NCBI RefSeq assembly: GCF_015905305.1
Contig: NZ_JADZLQ010000001.1
Location: 1,512,599 to 1,576,598, forward strand
DNA: 64,000 nucleotides
DNA from: Pinirhizobacter soli
Lineage (GTDB): Bacteria > Pseudomonadota > Gammaproteobacteria > Xanthomonadales > Rhodanobacteraceae
Reading direction: 5' to 3'
Every line of letters starts with the position of its first letter. The first letter of the stretch is position 1. The position numbers and the translations under genes are program-made. The notes below the pieces were generated by a model. The model searched no databases and was not told the DNA's origin. It worked only from the letters and a program-made list of their open reading frames with translations. Of the stretch, positions 1-8,849 are shown piece by piece.

Positions 1-45
1 TATCGATCACCGGGATCTGGCCAGGAAAGGCCGATGGGTCGTGCA
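1..45 (-). CDS. Start of an unidentified CDS, cut by the window edge
   Basis: Only the first 15 codons are inside the window. An ATG at 45 is preceded by GAAGGA six bases upstream, a good ribosome binding site, so the start is credible. The visible peptide ends in QIPVID. An IPVID string near the N-terminus is common in isopenicillin-N-synthase-like 2OG-Fe(II) oxygenases, but fifteen residues cannot establish a family. It lies downstream of nusB on the same strand, where many relatives carry thiL; the visible residues do not look like ThiL. Confidence 0.4.
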
Positions 46-94
46 TGGAATGTCCTTCACCGAACAACGGCCGGACGAGCCGGCCGCGGGAACA

Positions 95-541
95 TCAATG
101 TCGTTTTTCGGCCGTACGCCAGTGCGTGGCCAGTTTGTCGAGCACACCGTTGACGTAGCTGTGGCCGTGGTCGGCGCCGAAGCGCTTGGTGACTTCGATC
201 GCCTCGTTCAGGATCACCCTATAGGGGACGTCGGGGCGATACTTCAATTCGTACGCGGCCAGGCGCAAGGCGGCGCGCTCGATGGGATCGATCTGGTTGA
301 CCTCGCGGTCGACGAAGGGCTTCAGGCCCTCGTCGAGCTCGGCCTGGTGTTTCTCGACGCCAAGCAGGAGGTCTTCGAAGTATTCGAGATCCGCCACTTC
401 CATATCTTGTTCGTGGCGAAACTGGTCGATGACCTTGGCCATGCTGGCACCACCCACCTGCCACGCGTAGATGGCCTGCAATGCGCGGCGCCGTGCGCGC
501 GAGCGCGCGGCAAGGTCGACGCCTTCCGGACGGCGATTCAT
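95..541 (-). CDS. nusB: Transcription antitermination factor NusB
   Basis: NusB binds boxA RNA in rRNA leader transcripts together with ribosomal protein S10 (NusE) and helps build the antitermination complex on RNA polymerase. The 148 residues are a normal length and form one all-helical NusB domain. The N-terminus has the basic stretch [16 protein letters not shown] (about residues 14-29) typical of the RNA-binding face, and the C-terminus has [10 protein letters not shown], the conserved closing helix. The ATG overlaps the ribH stop codon as ATGA, so translation is probably coupled. ribH-nusB is a widespread gene pair. The identification is safe. Confidence 0.96.
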   Translation of the reverse strand: MNRRPEGVDLAARSRARRRALQAIYAWQVGGASMAKVIDQFRHEQDMEVADLEYFEDLLLGVEKHQAELDEGLKPFVDREVNQIDPIERAALRLAAYELKYRPDVPYRVILNEAIEVTKRFGADHGHSYVNGVLDKLATHWRTAEKRH

Positions 542-999
542 AGCTTGGCGTACAGGTTGACCATCTCAATCGCGGCCATGGCGGCATCGCTGCCCTTGTT
601 GCCGGCCTTGGTACCGGAACGCTCGATGGCCTGCTCGATGTTTTCCACGGTGAGCACGCCGAAGGCGACAGGCACGCCCGAATTGAAGGCGGCCTGCGCC
701 AATCCCTTGCTCACTTCGCCGGCCACGTATTCAAAATGCGGGGTACCGCCGCGGATCACCGCGCCCACGCCGATCACCGCCACATGCTTGCCGTTGTTGG
801 CCACCTTGTAGGCCGCCAGCGCGATTTCCCAGGCGCCGGGCACGCGGATAAGGTCGATGGCGTCGTCTTTCACGCCGTGGCGGACCAGGGTGTCGCGCGC
901 GCCCTGGACCAGCGACTCCACGACGAAGCTGTTGAAGCGGCCGGCGACGATGGCGAAACGGCCCTTGGGCGTGGCGAAATCGCCCTCGATGATCTTCAT
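538..999 (-). CDS. ribH: 6,7-dimethyl-8-ribityllumazine synthase
   Basis: Lumazine synthase condenses 5-amino-6-ribitylamino-uracil with 3,4-dihydroxy-2-butanone 4-phosphate, the penultimate step of riboflavin synthesis, in an icosahedral or pentameric cytosolic shell. The 153 residues match the family. Visible motifs are RFN (21-23), VPGAWEI (53-59), the catalytic His88 in [14 protein letters not shown] (113-117) and the C-terminal [10 protein letters not shown]. An open frame continues upstream to 1407, but homology starts at the ATG at 999 (MKIIEGDF), so the longer version is rejected. It is separated from ribBA by an LD-carboxypeptidase-like gene and overlaps nusB by four bases. Confidence 0.97.
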   Translation of the reverse strand: MKIIEGDFATPKGRFAIVAGRFNSFVVESLVQGARDTLVRHGVKDDAIDLIRVPGAWEIALAAYKVANNGKHVAVIGVGAVIRGGTPHFEYVAGEVSKGLAQAAFNSGVPVAFGVLTVENIEQAIERSGTKAGNKGSDAAMAAIEMVNLYAKL

Positions 1000-1072
1000 T
1001 GGTTCAAGCCTTCGGTGATGGGGCAAAACCCCGCAAGGACCCGCCATTTTACGGCTTTTTCTTAGGTCAGTG

Positions 1073-1996
1073 TCAGGGGATGGATGGATACCCTTCGATG
1101 GCAAGGCTGGCCTCGCCCCCGGCCACGCGAAGCCGGGCATGGGCACCGACCGGCAAGGTGAGCTTGTCCGGGCAGTGGCCGAACGGCAATTCCGTGACCA
1201 CCGGGATGCCGGCCACGGCGCCGATACGCTCGATCGCGTCCGGAAGGTCGTATCCGTTGTCGTATTCACTGCTGCGATAGGAGGAGAAATCTCCAAGCAC
1301 CAGCGCTTTCTGCCGGCCAAGGATGCCCGCCAGATACAGGTGGTAGAGCATCCGTTCCACCCGGAATGGCGGTTCGGAAACATCCTCGATGAAGAGGATG
1401 CCTCCATCGATCTTGGGCATATAAGGCGTGCCCACCAGGGCGCAGATCACGGCCAAGTTGCCGCCCCACAGCGTGCCTTCGACATCGACATCGGGTGAGT
1501 CCGGGGCGGCGCTCCAGGCAGCATCCATCGCGGGCGAGCACAGGGCCTTCCAGAAATGGCGCCAGGTGAAGTCCCGCAGGGCTTCGGCGCCGAAATCCGC
1601 GCTGAGCATCGGCCCGCCGAAGGTCACGAGGTTCGATCGGGCAAGCAAAGCCAACTGGATGGCGGTGAAGTCGCTGTGGCCGACCAAGGCCAGGGGACGA
1701 GAGCCCAGCCGCTCGCCAAGCCCGTCGTAGTCCAGGTGCTCGAGCAGTTGGTGCGCGCCATAGCCCCCGCGAACGGCCAGGGCGATATCCACCGAAGCAT
1801 CCGTGCCCAGCGCGTTGAGCTCGGCAAGGCGCTCGGCGACGCTGCCGGCGAATCGCTGGTCGATGCGCTGCAGGGCGTCCTTGCCGACAACGGCGTGTCC
1901 GGCCGCTTCCAGGCGCTCAACGCCACGGCGGACCGCAGTCTGGTCATGGGGATAGCCCGAAGGGGCGATGAGCTGGATCTTGAGGTTCCGATGCAT
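1073..1996 (-). CDS. LdcA-like murein LD-carboxypeptidase (peptidase S66)
   Basis: S66 peptidases remove the terminal D-Ala from cytoplasmic murein tetrapeptides during peptidoglycan recycling. The 307 residues contain the family signatures: LIAPSG at the N-terminus, RGGYG (76-80), the nucleophile Ser108 in VGHSD, the acidic residue in [11 protein letters not shown] (Glu204 by position), and the catalytic His274 in [13 protein letters not shown]. No signal peptide is seen, which fits a cytosolic LdcA. It lies inside the riboflavin operon, 51 bases after ribBA and 73 before ribH, on the same strand. The ribosome binding site is weak. Membership of the S66 family is strong; the exact substrate is inferred. 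Confidence 0.9.
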   Translation of the reverse strand: MHRNLKIQLIAPSGYPHDQTAVRRGVERLEAAGHAVVGKDALQRIDQRFAGSVAERLAELNALGTDASVDIALAVRGGYGAHQLLEHLDYDGLGERLGSRPLALVGHSDFTAIQLALLARSNLVTFGGPMLSADFGAEALRDFTWRHFWKALCSPAMDAAWSAAPDSPDVDVEGTLWGGNLAVICALVGTPYMPKIDGGILFIEDVSEPPFRVERMLYHLYLAGILGRQKALVLGDFSSYRSSEYDNGYDLPDAIERIGAVAGIPVVTELPFGHCPDKLTLPVGAHARLRVAGGEASLAIEGYPSIP

Positions 1997-2047
1997 GCCA
2001 ATGTCTGTGGACGGGCCAGTAACGCAGCCCTTGGAAGAAACCTAAGC

Positions 2048-3130
2048 CTAACCGACGTAGCCGTCGACCTGCAGGCCGAAGCCTTGCAGTCCCACCAGGC
2101 GGCGTGGCGTACCAAGCACGCGCAATGAGCGAACGCCGAGGTCCGTAAGGATCTGCGCCCCCAATCCAAGCTGGCGCCACGCCTGCGGGTCTTCGTTAGG
2201 CGCTTCGCTACCGGCCAGGCGGGCCAGCAGGGCCTCGGCGGAATCTTCACCGGACAACACCACCAGGACGCCGCGCCCTTCGCTATCGATGCGGCGCAAG
2301 GCGGCGGTAACGGTATGGCCCAGATCCTCGCGCTTCAGATGCAGCACGTCGGACAGGGTGTTGCGCACGTGCACGCGGGTAAGCACCGGCTCGCCATGGG
2401 CGACATCGCCGCGGACCAGGGCAAAGTGCAGGCCGTGGGCAATCGCATCGCGGAAAGCCACCAGGCGGAACGTGCCGAACTCGGTATCCACGTCCGCCTC
2501 GTGTACACGCTCGATCGTGCGTTCGGTCTCCAGCCGATAGCGGATGAGGTCGGCGATGCTGCCGATCTTCAGGCCATGCTTGGCGGCGAAGGCCTCCAAT
2601 TCCGGACGCCGCGCCATCTCGCCGTCGTCCTTCAAGATCTCGATCAACACCGCCGAGGGCTCGAGCCCCGCAAGCGCGGCAAGGTCGCAACCGGCCTCGG
2701 TGTGTCCAGCGCGGGTAAGCACGCCACCGGGGCGGGCCGTCAACGGAAAAATATGCCCGGGCTGGCTGAGGTCTTCCGGACGGGCGTCCTTCTTCACCGC
2801 CGCAAGAATGGTATGGGCGCGATCGTAGGCCGAGATGCCGGTGGTGACGCCTTCGGCCGCCTCGATCGAAACGGTGAAGTTGGTGTGGTAGGCCGAGGTG
2901 TTGTCGCTGACCATCGGGCGCAGGCCGAGCTGGCGCGTGCGCTGTTCGGTCAGGGTAAGGCACACCAGCCCGCGCGCCTCGCGCACCATGAAGTTGATGT
3001 GCTGCGCGGTGACCTTCTCCGCGGCCATGATGATGTCGCCCTCGTTCTCGCGGTCCTCGTCGTCGAGGATCACCACCATGCGCCCCGCGCGCAGTTCGTC
3101 GAGGATGTCGGGGATGCTGTCGAATGCCAT
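2048..3130 (-). CDS. ribB: 3,4-dihydroxy-2-butanone-4-phosphate synthase with a degenerate GTP cyclohydrolase II domain
   Basis: The N-terminal 200 residues are a complete DHBP synthase: the Mg-binding acidic loop DDEDRENEGD (23-32) and RAGHTEAGCDLA (140-151) are intact, so it should convert ribulose-5-phosphate to the four-carbon riboflavin precursor. The C-terminal 150 residues align in layout with GTP cyclohydrolase II (EFGTFRLVAF, then RVHVRNTLSDVLH) but lack the three zinc cysteines of the active enzyme; that half has none. This RibB/RibA-like fusion is known in pseudomonads and xanthomonads. A separate ribA would be needed elsewhere in the genome. The 360 residues fit the family. The gene starts 15 bases after ribE. 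Confidence 0.93.
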   Translation of the reverse strand: MAFDSIPDILDELRAGRMVVILDDEDRENEGDIIMAAEKVTAQHINFMVREARGLVCLTLTEQRTRQLGLRPMVSDNTSAYHTNFTVSIEAAEGVTTGISAYDRAHTILAAVKKDARPEDLSQPGHIFPLTARPGGVLTRAGHTEAGCDLAALAGLEPSAVLIEILKDDGEMARRPELEAFAAKHGLKIGSIADLIRYRLETERTIERVHEADVDTEFGTFRLVAFRDAIAHGLHFALVRGDVAHGEPVLTRVHVRNTLSDVLHLKREDLGHTVTAALRRIDSEGRGVLVVLSGEDSAEALLARLAGSEAPNEDPQAWRQLGLGAQILTDLGVRSLRVLGTPRRLVGLQGFGLQVDGYVG

Positions 3131-3145
3131 TGGATGCTTTGCCTG

Positions 3146-3790
3146 TTAGCGCGCGAAACCGTGTTCGCGCAGGAAATCTTCGTCAATACCGCTGCCGCCG
3201 CCGGCGCCGAGCAACCGCTCGACATAGCGCGCCACCACATCGACCTCGAGGTTCACCGCATCGCCGGCCTTTCGATCGGCGAAAGTAGTGTGTTCCACCG
3301 TATGGGGAATAAGGTTCACTCCGAAGCGGTTTCCCGACACTTCATTCACCGTGAGGCTGGTGCCGTCGATGCAGATCGAGCCCTTCGCTGCGATATAGCG
3401 GGTGAGATTCGGCGGAACCTCGAAGGTCCAGCGTTGCGAACGGCCGTCGTTGGTGACGGAAACGACCTTGCCCAGGCCGTCGACATGCCCTGACACCATA
3501 TGGCCGCCGAGCCGATCGGCCATGCGCAGGGCTTTTTCCAGATTGACCCGGCTGCCCGGGCCAAGCTGGCCGAAGCTGGTGAGCGAGAGCGTTTCGTTGG
3601 AAACGTCGGCGGCGAACGATTGGGCGCCCAGCTCAACCGCCGTCAGGCAGACACCGCCCACGGCGATGCTGTCACCGAGGGCAACATCGCTCATATCCAA
3701 AGTGGCGGTGTCGACGGTCAATCGGACGTCCCCGCCGCGACGCTCGATGCGTGCGATGCGGCCGACGGTCTGGATGATTCCGGTAAACAT
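3146..3790 (-). CDS. ribE: Riboflavin synthase alpha subunit
   Basis: Riboflavin synthase dismutates two lumazine molecules into riboflavin and a pyrimidine that is recycled to RibH. The 214 residues contain two lumazine-binding repeats: the first opens with MFTGII, and the second follows the hallmark GHMVSGHVDG (about 96-105) and continues to GTSLTVNEV. The ATG at 3790 is the first gene start after the FMN riboswitch (3872-4004), so this gene and those behind it (ribBA, ldcA-like, ribH, nusB) are the most likely regulated set. Some annotations call this gene ribC. The identification is secure. Confidence 0.97.
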   Translation of the reverse strand: MFTGIIQTVGRIARIERRGGDVRLTVDTATLDMSDVALGDSIAVGGVCLTAVELGAQSFAADVSNETLSLTSFGQLGPGSRVNLEKALRMADRLGGHMVSGHVDGLGKVVSVTNDGRSQRWTFEVPPNLTRYIAAKGSICIDGTSLTVNEVSGNRFGVNLIPHTVEHTTFADRKAGDAVNLEVDVVARYVERLLGAGGGSGIDEDFLREHGFAR

Positions 3791-3871
3791 GGCTTACGTC
3801 CTGCGGCACGAGGTTGATGAACGTCGGCAAGGCAGGACGCATGCCTCCCGCTTAGGGAGCCATGGCGTCGT

Positions 3872-4004
3872 CTTCTTTCATCCGGACTGTGACCGTCGGC
3901 CCTGGCTTCGCACCAGGTCTGCTGACCCCGCCTTGCGGCGGGCGCTCGCGGGCTCGCCCCTGGAAGGGACATACCGCCGGTGGGGAGTTTCGCCCCGCCC
4001 TGAA
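3872..4004 (-). promoter_or_regulatory. FMN riboswitch (RFN element)
   Basis: On the minus strand the interval between ribD and ribE reads as an RFN aptamer. The 5' part has TTCAGGGCGGGG and CTCCCCACCGGCGGT, the middle has GAGCCCGCGAG, GGGGTCAGCAGACCTGGTG and GCCGACGGTCACAGTC, and the 3' end has CCGGATGAAAGAAGA. These are the invariant blocks of the class in the right order. FMN binding normally shuts down expression. Downstream (3843-3868) an imperfect stem, CTCCC paired with GGGAG, could act in the expression platform; no U-run follows it, so the switch may act on translation or through Rho. It lies inside the gene cluster, after ribD, not at the head. Confidence 0.95.
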
Positions 4005-4045
4005 GACATCGCTGGCGATGATACCACCGGGGCCGGGTTGGCGCG

Positions 4046-5137
4046 TTACCGGGCGGGCCGGAGCCGCAGGCGGATATCGCTGCCGACCATGGCATGGTCG
4101 ACGATGCCCAGTTGCCAGCGCCCGGCCATGGTGTCCAATGCGGGCAGCGCCATCAGCGGCCGCGCGCCGTCGCCCAGCAGTACCGGGGCGATGTAGAGCA
4201 GAAGTTCGTCGACGAGCCCTTGCGCAAACAGTGCCCCGCATAGCGTGGCGCCGGCTTCCACGTGCAATTCGTTGCAGTCGCGCTCAGCAAGCAGTTCCAG
4301 CACCCAGGCAAGGTCCAGATTCCCGTTGGATGCCGGCACCGGGATGCATTCAACGCGCGCGAAGCGTGAATCGCCGGCATCGGCATCGACCGCGTGCATC
4401 ACGATCGTGGGCGCCTGGCCATCCAGTACATGGGCATCGGCTTGTGTACGCAGGCTTGCGTCCAGCACGACGCGCGTGGGCGGCACGCCCTCGCGGTCGC
4501 CAGGCAGGCGCGCCGTCAGGCGTGGATTGTCGGCGAGCACCGTGCCGCTGCCGGTGAGGATGGCGGAACTGCGCGCGCGCCAGCGCTGGACGTCCTCGCG
4601 CGCCGCTTCGCTGGTAATCCATTTGGATTCGCCGCTGGCCAGCGCGGTGCGGCCATCGATGCTCATGGCCAGTTTCACCCGCACGAACGACCTGCCCCGC
4701 TCGATGCGGCTGAAGAATCCGGCGTTCAGTTCCCTGGCCTCCGCGCGCATCAGGCCGCATGCCACTTCAATGCCGGCGTCGCGCAGCCTGGCCATGCCGC
4801 GGCCATTGACCTGATCGAAGGGATCCTCGGCTGCCACCACCACGCGCGCCACACCCGCGGCAATCAGCGCATCGGCGCAGGGCGGCGTACGGCCGTGGTG
4901 CGCACAGGGCTCGAGCGTGACGTAGACGGTGGCGCCGCTCGCGCGCTCGCCGGCGGCGGCCAGGGCGAGGACTTCGGCATGGGGGCCACCGGCCTTTCGG
5001 TGGAAGCCTTCGCCCACCACCACACCGTTGCGCTCGATCACACAGCCCACGCGCGGATTGGGTTGGGTGGTGTAGATGCCACGCGCGGCGATTTCAAGCG
5101 CGCGCGCCATATAGGCATGATCGTGTGGCTGAAACAT
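4046..5137 (-). CDS. ribD: Bifunctional diaminohydroxyphosphoribosylaminopyrimidine deaminase / reductase
   Basis: RibD carries out the second and third steps of riboflavin synthesis, deamination of the pyrimidine followed by NADPH-dependent ribosyl reduction. Residues 1 to about 145 are the zinc deaminase, with His53-Ala-Glu55 and Cys78/Cys87 in LEPCAHHGRTPPC. The remainder is the reductase, with KLAMSIDGRTA, SKWITSEAAR and DELLLYIAPVLLG. The 363 residues are normal. The ATG at 5137 directly abuts the nrdR stop codon with no gap, so translation is probably coupled. The riboswitch follows its stop codon, so ribD itself may escape FMN control. Confidence 0.97.
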   Translation of the reverse strand: MFQPHDHAYMARALEIAARGIYTTQPNPRVGCVIERNGVVVGEGFHRKAGGPHAEVLALAAAGERASGATVYVTLEPCAHHGRTPPCADALIAAGVARVVVAAEDPFDQVNGRGMARLRDAGIEVACGLMRAEARELNAGFFSRIERGRSFVRVKLAMSIDGRTALASGESKWITSEAAREDVQRWRARSSAILTGSGTVLADNPRLTARLPGDREGVPPTRVVLDASLRTQADAHVLDGQAPTIVMHAVDADAGDSRFARVECIPVPASNGNLDLAWVLELLAERDCNELHVEAGATLCGALFAQGLVDELLLYIAPVLLGDGARPLMALPALDTMAGRWQLGIVDHAMVGSDIRLRLRPAR

Positions 5138-5644
5138 CTACTTGCGCTTGCCGCCGCCGACCAGCGGCAGCGGCAGGGCTTCCATCGCCGGAAGATCGCG
5201 CTCGAGCTTCTCGATCTCCTCGCGGAAAGCGTGGACGTCCTCGAACTTGCGATACACCGAGGCAAACCGGACGTAAGCCACCTGGTCAAGCTTCTTCAGT
5301 TCACGCATCACCAGTTCACCGATCTGCCGCGAGGGCACTTCCCGCTCACCGGTGCGCCGAAGGTCGTCGACGATGGCGCGTACCGCGGCATCGACATCGT
5401 TGCTGGCCACCGGTCGTTTCTGCAGCGCCCGCTCGAAACTTACGCGTAGCTTGCGCTCGTCGAAGGATTCGCGGCGATGGCCGCTCTTGACCACGGCCGG
5501 CAGTTTCAGCTCGGCCGTTTCATAGGTATTGAAGCGTTCGCCGCACTGCGGGCACTCGCGCCGGCGCCGCACCGAGCCGCCATCGTCGGTCAAGCGCGAG
5601 TCGATCACGCGCGTGTCTTCGTGCTGGCAGAACGGACAGTGCAT
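5138..5644 (-). CDS. nrdR: Transcriptional repressor NrdR
   Basis: NrdR represses ribonucleotide reductase genes by reading ATP/dATP levels. The 168 residues start with a four-cysteine zinc ribbon (Cys3, Cys6, Cys31, Cys34: CPFC and CPQC) that binds NrdR boxes in DNA. The ATP-cone domain follows from about residue 49 to 140, with [16 protein letters not shown] at its start. It sits 18 bases downstream of glyA and immediately before ribD, a neighbourhood common in proteobacteria. No nrd gene is in the window. Confidence 0.97.
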   Translation of the reverse strand: MHCPFCQHEDTRVIDSRLTDDGGSVRRRRECPQCGERFNTYETAELKLPAVVKSGHRRESFDERKLRVSFERALQKRPVASNDVDAAVRAIVDDLRRTGEREVPSRQIGELVMRELKKLDQVAYVRFASVYRKFEDVHAFREEIEKLERDLPAMEALPLPLVGGGKRK

Positions 5645-5662
5645 GGCGGGTGCTGAGTATCC

Positions 5663-6919
5663 TTAGCCGTAGACGGGGAAGCGCTTGCACTGCGCGGTGA
5701 CGGCCTGGCGAACGCGTGCAATCACCTCCGCATCAGCCGGCGCATCGAGTACATCGCAGATCCAGCCGGTAAGCTCAACCGTGTCCGCTTCGCCGTAGCC
5801 GCGCGTGGTGATGGCTGGCGTACCCACGCGCAGGCCCGAGGTAACGAAGGGCGAGCGCGGGTCGTTGGGCACGGCGTTCTTGTTCACCGTGATATGCGCC
5901 TTGCCGAGCGCAGCTTCCGCATCCTTGCCGGTGAGCTCGCGGCCGATCAGGTCGATCAGCATCAGATGGTTCTCGGTGCCGCCGGAAACGATCTTGTAGC
6001 CGCGTTTAATAAAGGCGCCCGCCATGGCCTGGGCATTCTTCACCACCTGTTCCTGATAAGTGCGGAACCCAGGTTCGAGCGCTTCCTTGAACGCCACCGC
6101 CTTGGCGGCGATGACGTGCATCAGCGGGCCGCCCTGGATACCGGGGAACACCACCGACTGAAGTTTCTTTTCGATCTCTTCGCCGGCGCCCTGCGCCACG
6201 ATGATGCCGCCGCGCGGACCGCGCAAGGTCTTGTGCGTGGTGGAGGTGACCACGTGCGCATGCGGCAGCGGGCTGGGATACACGCCCGCGGCAACCAGGC
6301 CCGCGATGTGCGCCATGTCCACGAAAAGGTAGGCACCGACCTTGTCGGCAATGGCGCGGAAACGCGCCCAGTCCATGATCTGCGAATAGGCCGAGAACCC
6401 GGCCACGATCATCTTCGGCTTGTGTTCGAGCGCGAGTTTTTCGATTTCTTCGTAGTCGACCAGGCCCGTATCGGGCGTAATGCCGTACTGCACGGCGTTG
6501 AAGATCTTGCCCGACAGGTTCACCTTCGCACCGTGGGTCAGGTGGCCGCCATGGGCCAGGCTCATGCCCAGGATGGTGTCGCCCGGCTGCAACAGGGCGA
6601 AGTACACCGCCTGGTTGGCCTGTGAGCCCGAATGCGGCTGCACGTTGGCGTAGTCGCAGTCGAACAACTGCTTCAGACGCTCGATCGCAAGCTTCTCGGC
6701 GATGTCCACGTACTCGCAACCGCCGTAGTAGCGCTTGCCCGGGTAGCCTTCGGCGTATTTGTTGGTCAGCACCGACCCTTGAGCTTCCATCACGCGGGGG
6801 CTGGCGTAGTTCTCCGAGGCGATCAGCTCGACGTGGTCTTCCTGGCGGCGCGCCTCATGGGCGATGGCCTGGGCCAGTTCGTCGTCGTAACCGGCAATGG
6901 AGCTGTCCTTCGGGAACAT
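5663..6919 (-). CDS. glyA: Serine hydroxymethyltransferase
   Basis: GlyA interconverts serine and glycine while charging tetrahydrofolate with a one-carbon unit, the main C1 source in the cell, and uses pyridoxal phosphate. The 418 residues match the bacterial length. Visible motifs are [10 protein letters not shown] near the N-terminus, [15 protein letters not shown], and the PLP lysine in [14 protein letters not shown]. An open frame runs upstream to 7516, but homology begins at the ATG at 6919 (MFPKDSS), behind GAGG. It heads the glyA-nrdR-rib cluster and is divergent from ettA. Confidence 0.98.
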   Translation of the reverse strand: MFPKDSSIAGYDDELAQAIAHEARRQEDHVELIASENYASPRVMEAQGSVLTNKYAEGYPGKRYYGGCEYVDIAEKLAIERLKQLFDCDYANVQPHSGSQANQAVYFALLQPGDTILGMSLAHGGHLTHGAKVNLSGKIFNAVQYGITPDTGLVDYEEIEKLALEHKPKMIVAGFSAYSQIMDWARFRAIADKVGAYLFVDMAHIAGLVAAGVYPSPLPHAHVVTSTTHKTLRGPRGGIIVAQGAGEEIEKKLQSVVFPGIQGGPLMHVIAAKAVAFKEALEPGFRTYQEQVVKNAQAMAGAFIKRGYKIVSGGTENHLMLIDLIGRELTGKDAEAALGKAHITVNKNAVPNDPRSPFVTSGLRVGTPAITTRGYGEADTVELTGWICDVLDAPADAEVIARVRQAVTAQCKRFPVYG

Positions 6920-7141
6920 TGTGACCTCGGCAAGGTAAAGAACGAATCCGGGAAAGTGTAGCGCTGACAGGGTTTTGCAGCCACTGCTTGGGAAAGTCCC
7001 TGTCACCGGCCAGGACTTGGGCCAAACCCCTCGCTCCGTGGCAAGCCGCGGCCCGATCGGCGATAATGGGGGAATTTCCCGCCTTTTCCTTGCGTGAGCC
7101 GCCCTGGCGGCGGCCCGCCCGAAATCCCCCACGGAGCCAGC
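6920..7141. promoter_or_regulatory. Divergent glyA/ettA control region with an inverted repeat
   Basis: This gap separates two divergently transcribed genes and must hold both promoters. A perfect 8-base inverted repeat TGACAGGG ... CCCTGTCA (6965-6972 and 6998-7005, 25 bases between) lies on the glyA side. For ettA a good -10 GATAAT is at 7062-7067, with a weak -35 TGGCAA at 7039-7044 and 17-base spacing. The repeat matches no regulator known to me; it is unlike the MetR and PurR boxes that control glyA in enterics. Confidence 0.5.
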
Positions 7142-8800
7142 ATGCAGTACATCTACACGATGAACGGGGTGAGCAAGATCGTTCCCCCGAAACGCCAGAT
7201 CATCAAGGACATCTCGCTCTCCTTCTTCCCCGGCGCCAAGATCGGCCTGCTGGGCGTGAACGGTGCGGGCAAGTCCACGGTGCTCAGGATCATGGCGGGC
7301 GTCGATACCGACTTCCAGGGCGAGGCGCGTGCCCAGCCCGGCACCAAGGTCGGCTACCTGGCCCAGGAACCGCAGCTGGATCCCGAAAAGACCGTCCGCG
7401 AGGCCGTGGAGGAAGGCGTCTCGGAAATCCTCGACGCGCAGAAGCGCCTGGATGAGATCTACGCCGCCTATGCCGAGGAAGGCGCGGACTTCGACAAGCT
7501 CGCCGAAGAGCAGCAAAAGCTTGAGAACCTACTGGCCGCCAACGACGCCCATGCGCTCGAACGCCAGCTGGAAGTAGCCGCCGATGCGCTGCGCCTGCCG
7601 CCCTGGGACGCCAAGATCGGGCCGCTGTCCGGTGGCGAGAAGCGCCGCGTGGCGCTGTGCCGCTTGCTGCTGTCCAAGCCCGACATGCTGCTGCTGGACG
7701 AACCCACCAACCATCTGGATGCCGAATCCGTCGACTGGCTCGAACAATTCCTGCACGACTATCCCGGCACGGTGGTGGCAGTCACCCATGACCGCTACTT
7801 CCTGGACAACGCCGCTGAGTGGATCCTGGAACTCGACCGCGGCCGCGGTATCCCCTGGAAGGGCAACTACACCGAGTGGCTCGAACAGAAGGGCGAGCGG
7901 CTGGCCCGCGAGGAAGCCTCGGAAAAGGGCCGCCAGAAGGCGCTGGCCCGCGAGCTTGAGTGGGTGCGTTCGGCGGCCAAGGGCCGCCAGTCGAAGGGCA
8001 AGGCGCGCATCAACCGCTTCGAGGAACTCAATTCCGTCGAGTACCAGAAGCGCAACGAAACCAACGAACTCTACATCCCGCCGGGCGAGCGCCTTGGCCA
8101 GGAAGTGATCGAGTTCAAGAACGTCACCAAGAGCTTCGGCGACCGCGTCCTCATCGACGACCTCAGCTTCAAGGTACCGCCGGGCGCCATTGTCGGCGTG
8201 ATCGGCCCCAACGGCGCGGGCAAGTCCACGCTGTTCAAGCTGATCACCGGCAAGGAAACGCCTGACTCCGGCGAAGTGAAGCTCGGCCATACGGTGCAGC
8301 TGGCCTATGTCGACCAATCGCGCGATGCGCTGGACCCGAAGAAAAACGTGTGGCAAGAAGTCTCCGGCGGCGCCGACATCATCACCATCGGCCGCTACGA
8401 GCTGCAGTCGCGCGCCTACATCGGCCGCTTCAACTTCAAGGGCACCGACCAGCAGAAGATCGTCGGCTCGCTGTCGGGTGGTGAGCGCGGCCGCCTGCAC
8501 ATGGCCAAGACCCTGTTGCAGGGCGGCAACGTGCTGCTGCTGGACGAACCGTCCAACGACCTTGACGTGGAAACCCTGCGCGCACTCGAAGACGCCATGC
8601 TGGAATTCCCCGGCTGCGCGATGGTCATTTCCCATGACCGCTGGTTCCTTGATCGCATCGCCACGCACATCCTGGCCTTCGAGGGCGATTCCCACGTGGA
8701 ATTCTTCCCTGGCAACTACAACGAGTACGAAGCTGACAAGAAGCGCCGCATGGGCGACGATGCCGGCCCGAAGCGGGTGAAGTACAAGAAACTGGCCTGA
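7142..8800 (+). CDS. ettA: Energy-dependent translational throttle protein EttA (ABC-F ATPase)
   Basis: EttA is a soluble ABC-F protein that binds the ribosomal E site and gates entry into elongation according to the ATP/ADP ratio. Two ABC cassettes are visible: Walker [10 protein letters not shown] and GPNGAGKST, with signatures [11 protein letters not shown] and [11 protein letters not shown]. Between them is the charged P-site interaction linker containing [17 protein letters not shown]. The 552 residues match E. coli EttA closely. The ATG at 7142 follows CGGAG and begins [10 protein letters not shown], which aligns with the family; the frame open from 7094 is too long. Confidence 0.96.
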   Translation: MQYIYTMNGVSKIVPPKRQIIKDISLSFFPGAKIGLLGVNGAGKSTVLRIMAGVDTDFQGEARAQPGTKVGYLAQEPQLDPEKTVREAVEEGVSEILDAQKRLDEIYAAYAEEGADFDKLAEEQQKLENLLAANDAHALERQLEVAADALRLPPWDAKIGPLSGGEKRRVALCRLLLSKPDMLLLDEPTNHLDAESVDWLEQFLHDYPGTVVAVTHDRYFLDNAAEWILELDRGRGIPWKGNYTEWLEQKGERLAREEASEKGRQKALARELEWVRSAAKGRQSKGKARINRFEELNSVEYQKRNETNELYIPPGERLGQEVIEFKNVTKSFGDRVLIDDLSFKVPPGAIVGVIGPNGAGKSTLFKLITGKETPDSGEVKLGHTVQLAYVDQSRDALDPKKNVWQEVSGGADIITIGRYELQSRAYIGRFNFKGTDQQKIVGSLSGGERGRLHMAKTLLQGGNVLLLDEPSNDLDVETLRALEDAMLEFPGCAMVISHDRWFLDRIATHILAFEGDSHVEFFPGNYNEYEADKKRRMGDDAGPKRVKYKKLA

Positions 8801-8803
8801 CCC

Positions 8804-8831
8804 AACGGCCGCCCCACGGGGCGGCCGTTTT
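8804..8831 (+). terminator. Rho-independent terminator after ettA
   Basis: AACGGCCGCCC pairs with GGGCGGCCGTT in an 11-bp GC-rich stem with a short loop, ending in TTTT. It lies four bases after the ettA stop codon. Confidence 0.85.
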
Positions 8832-8849
8832 GCATGAGGAGATCGAACC

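Noticed and set aside
2315-3493. 392-codon open frame on the plus strand opposite ribBA and ribE
   Set aside because: High-GC DNA gives long antisense frames. The minus strand holds two clear enzymes here, and the plus translation has no homology or ribosome binding site.
6920-7516. In-frame extension of glyA far upstream
   Set aside because: It overlaps the ettA coding sequence and has no similarity to the family. The ATG at 6919 gives the normal N-terminus.
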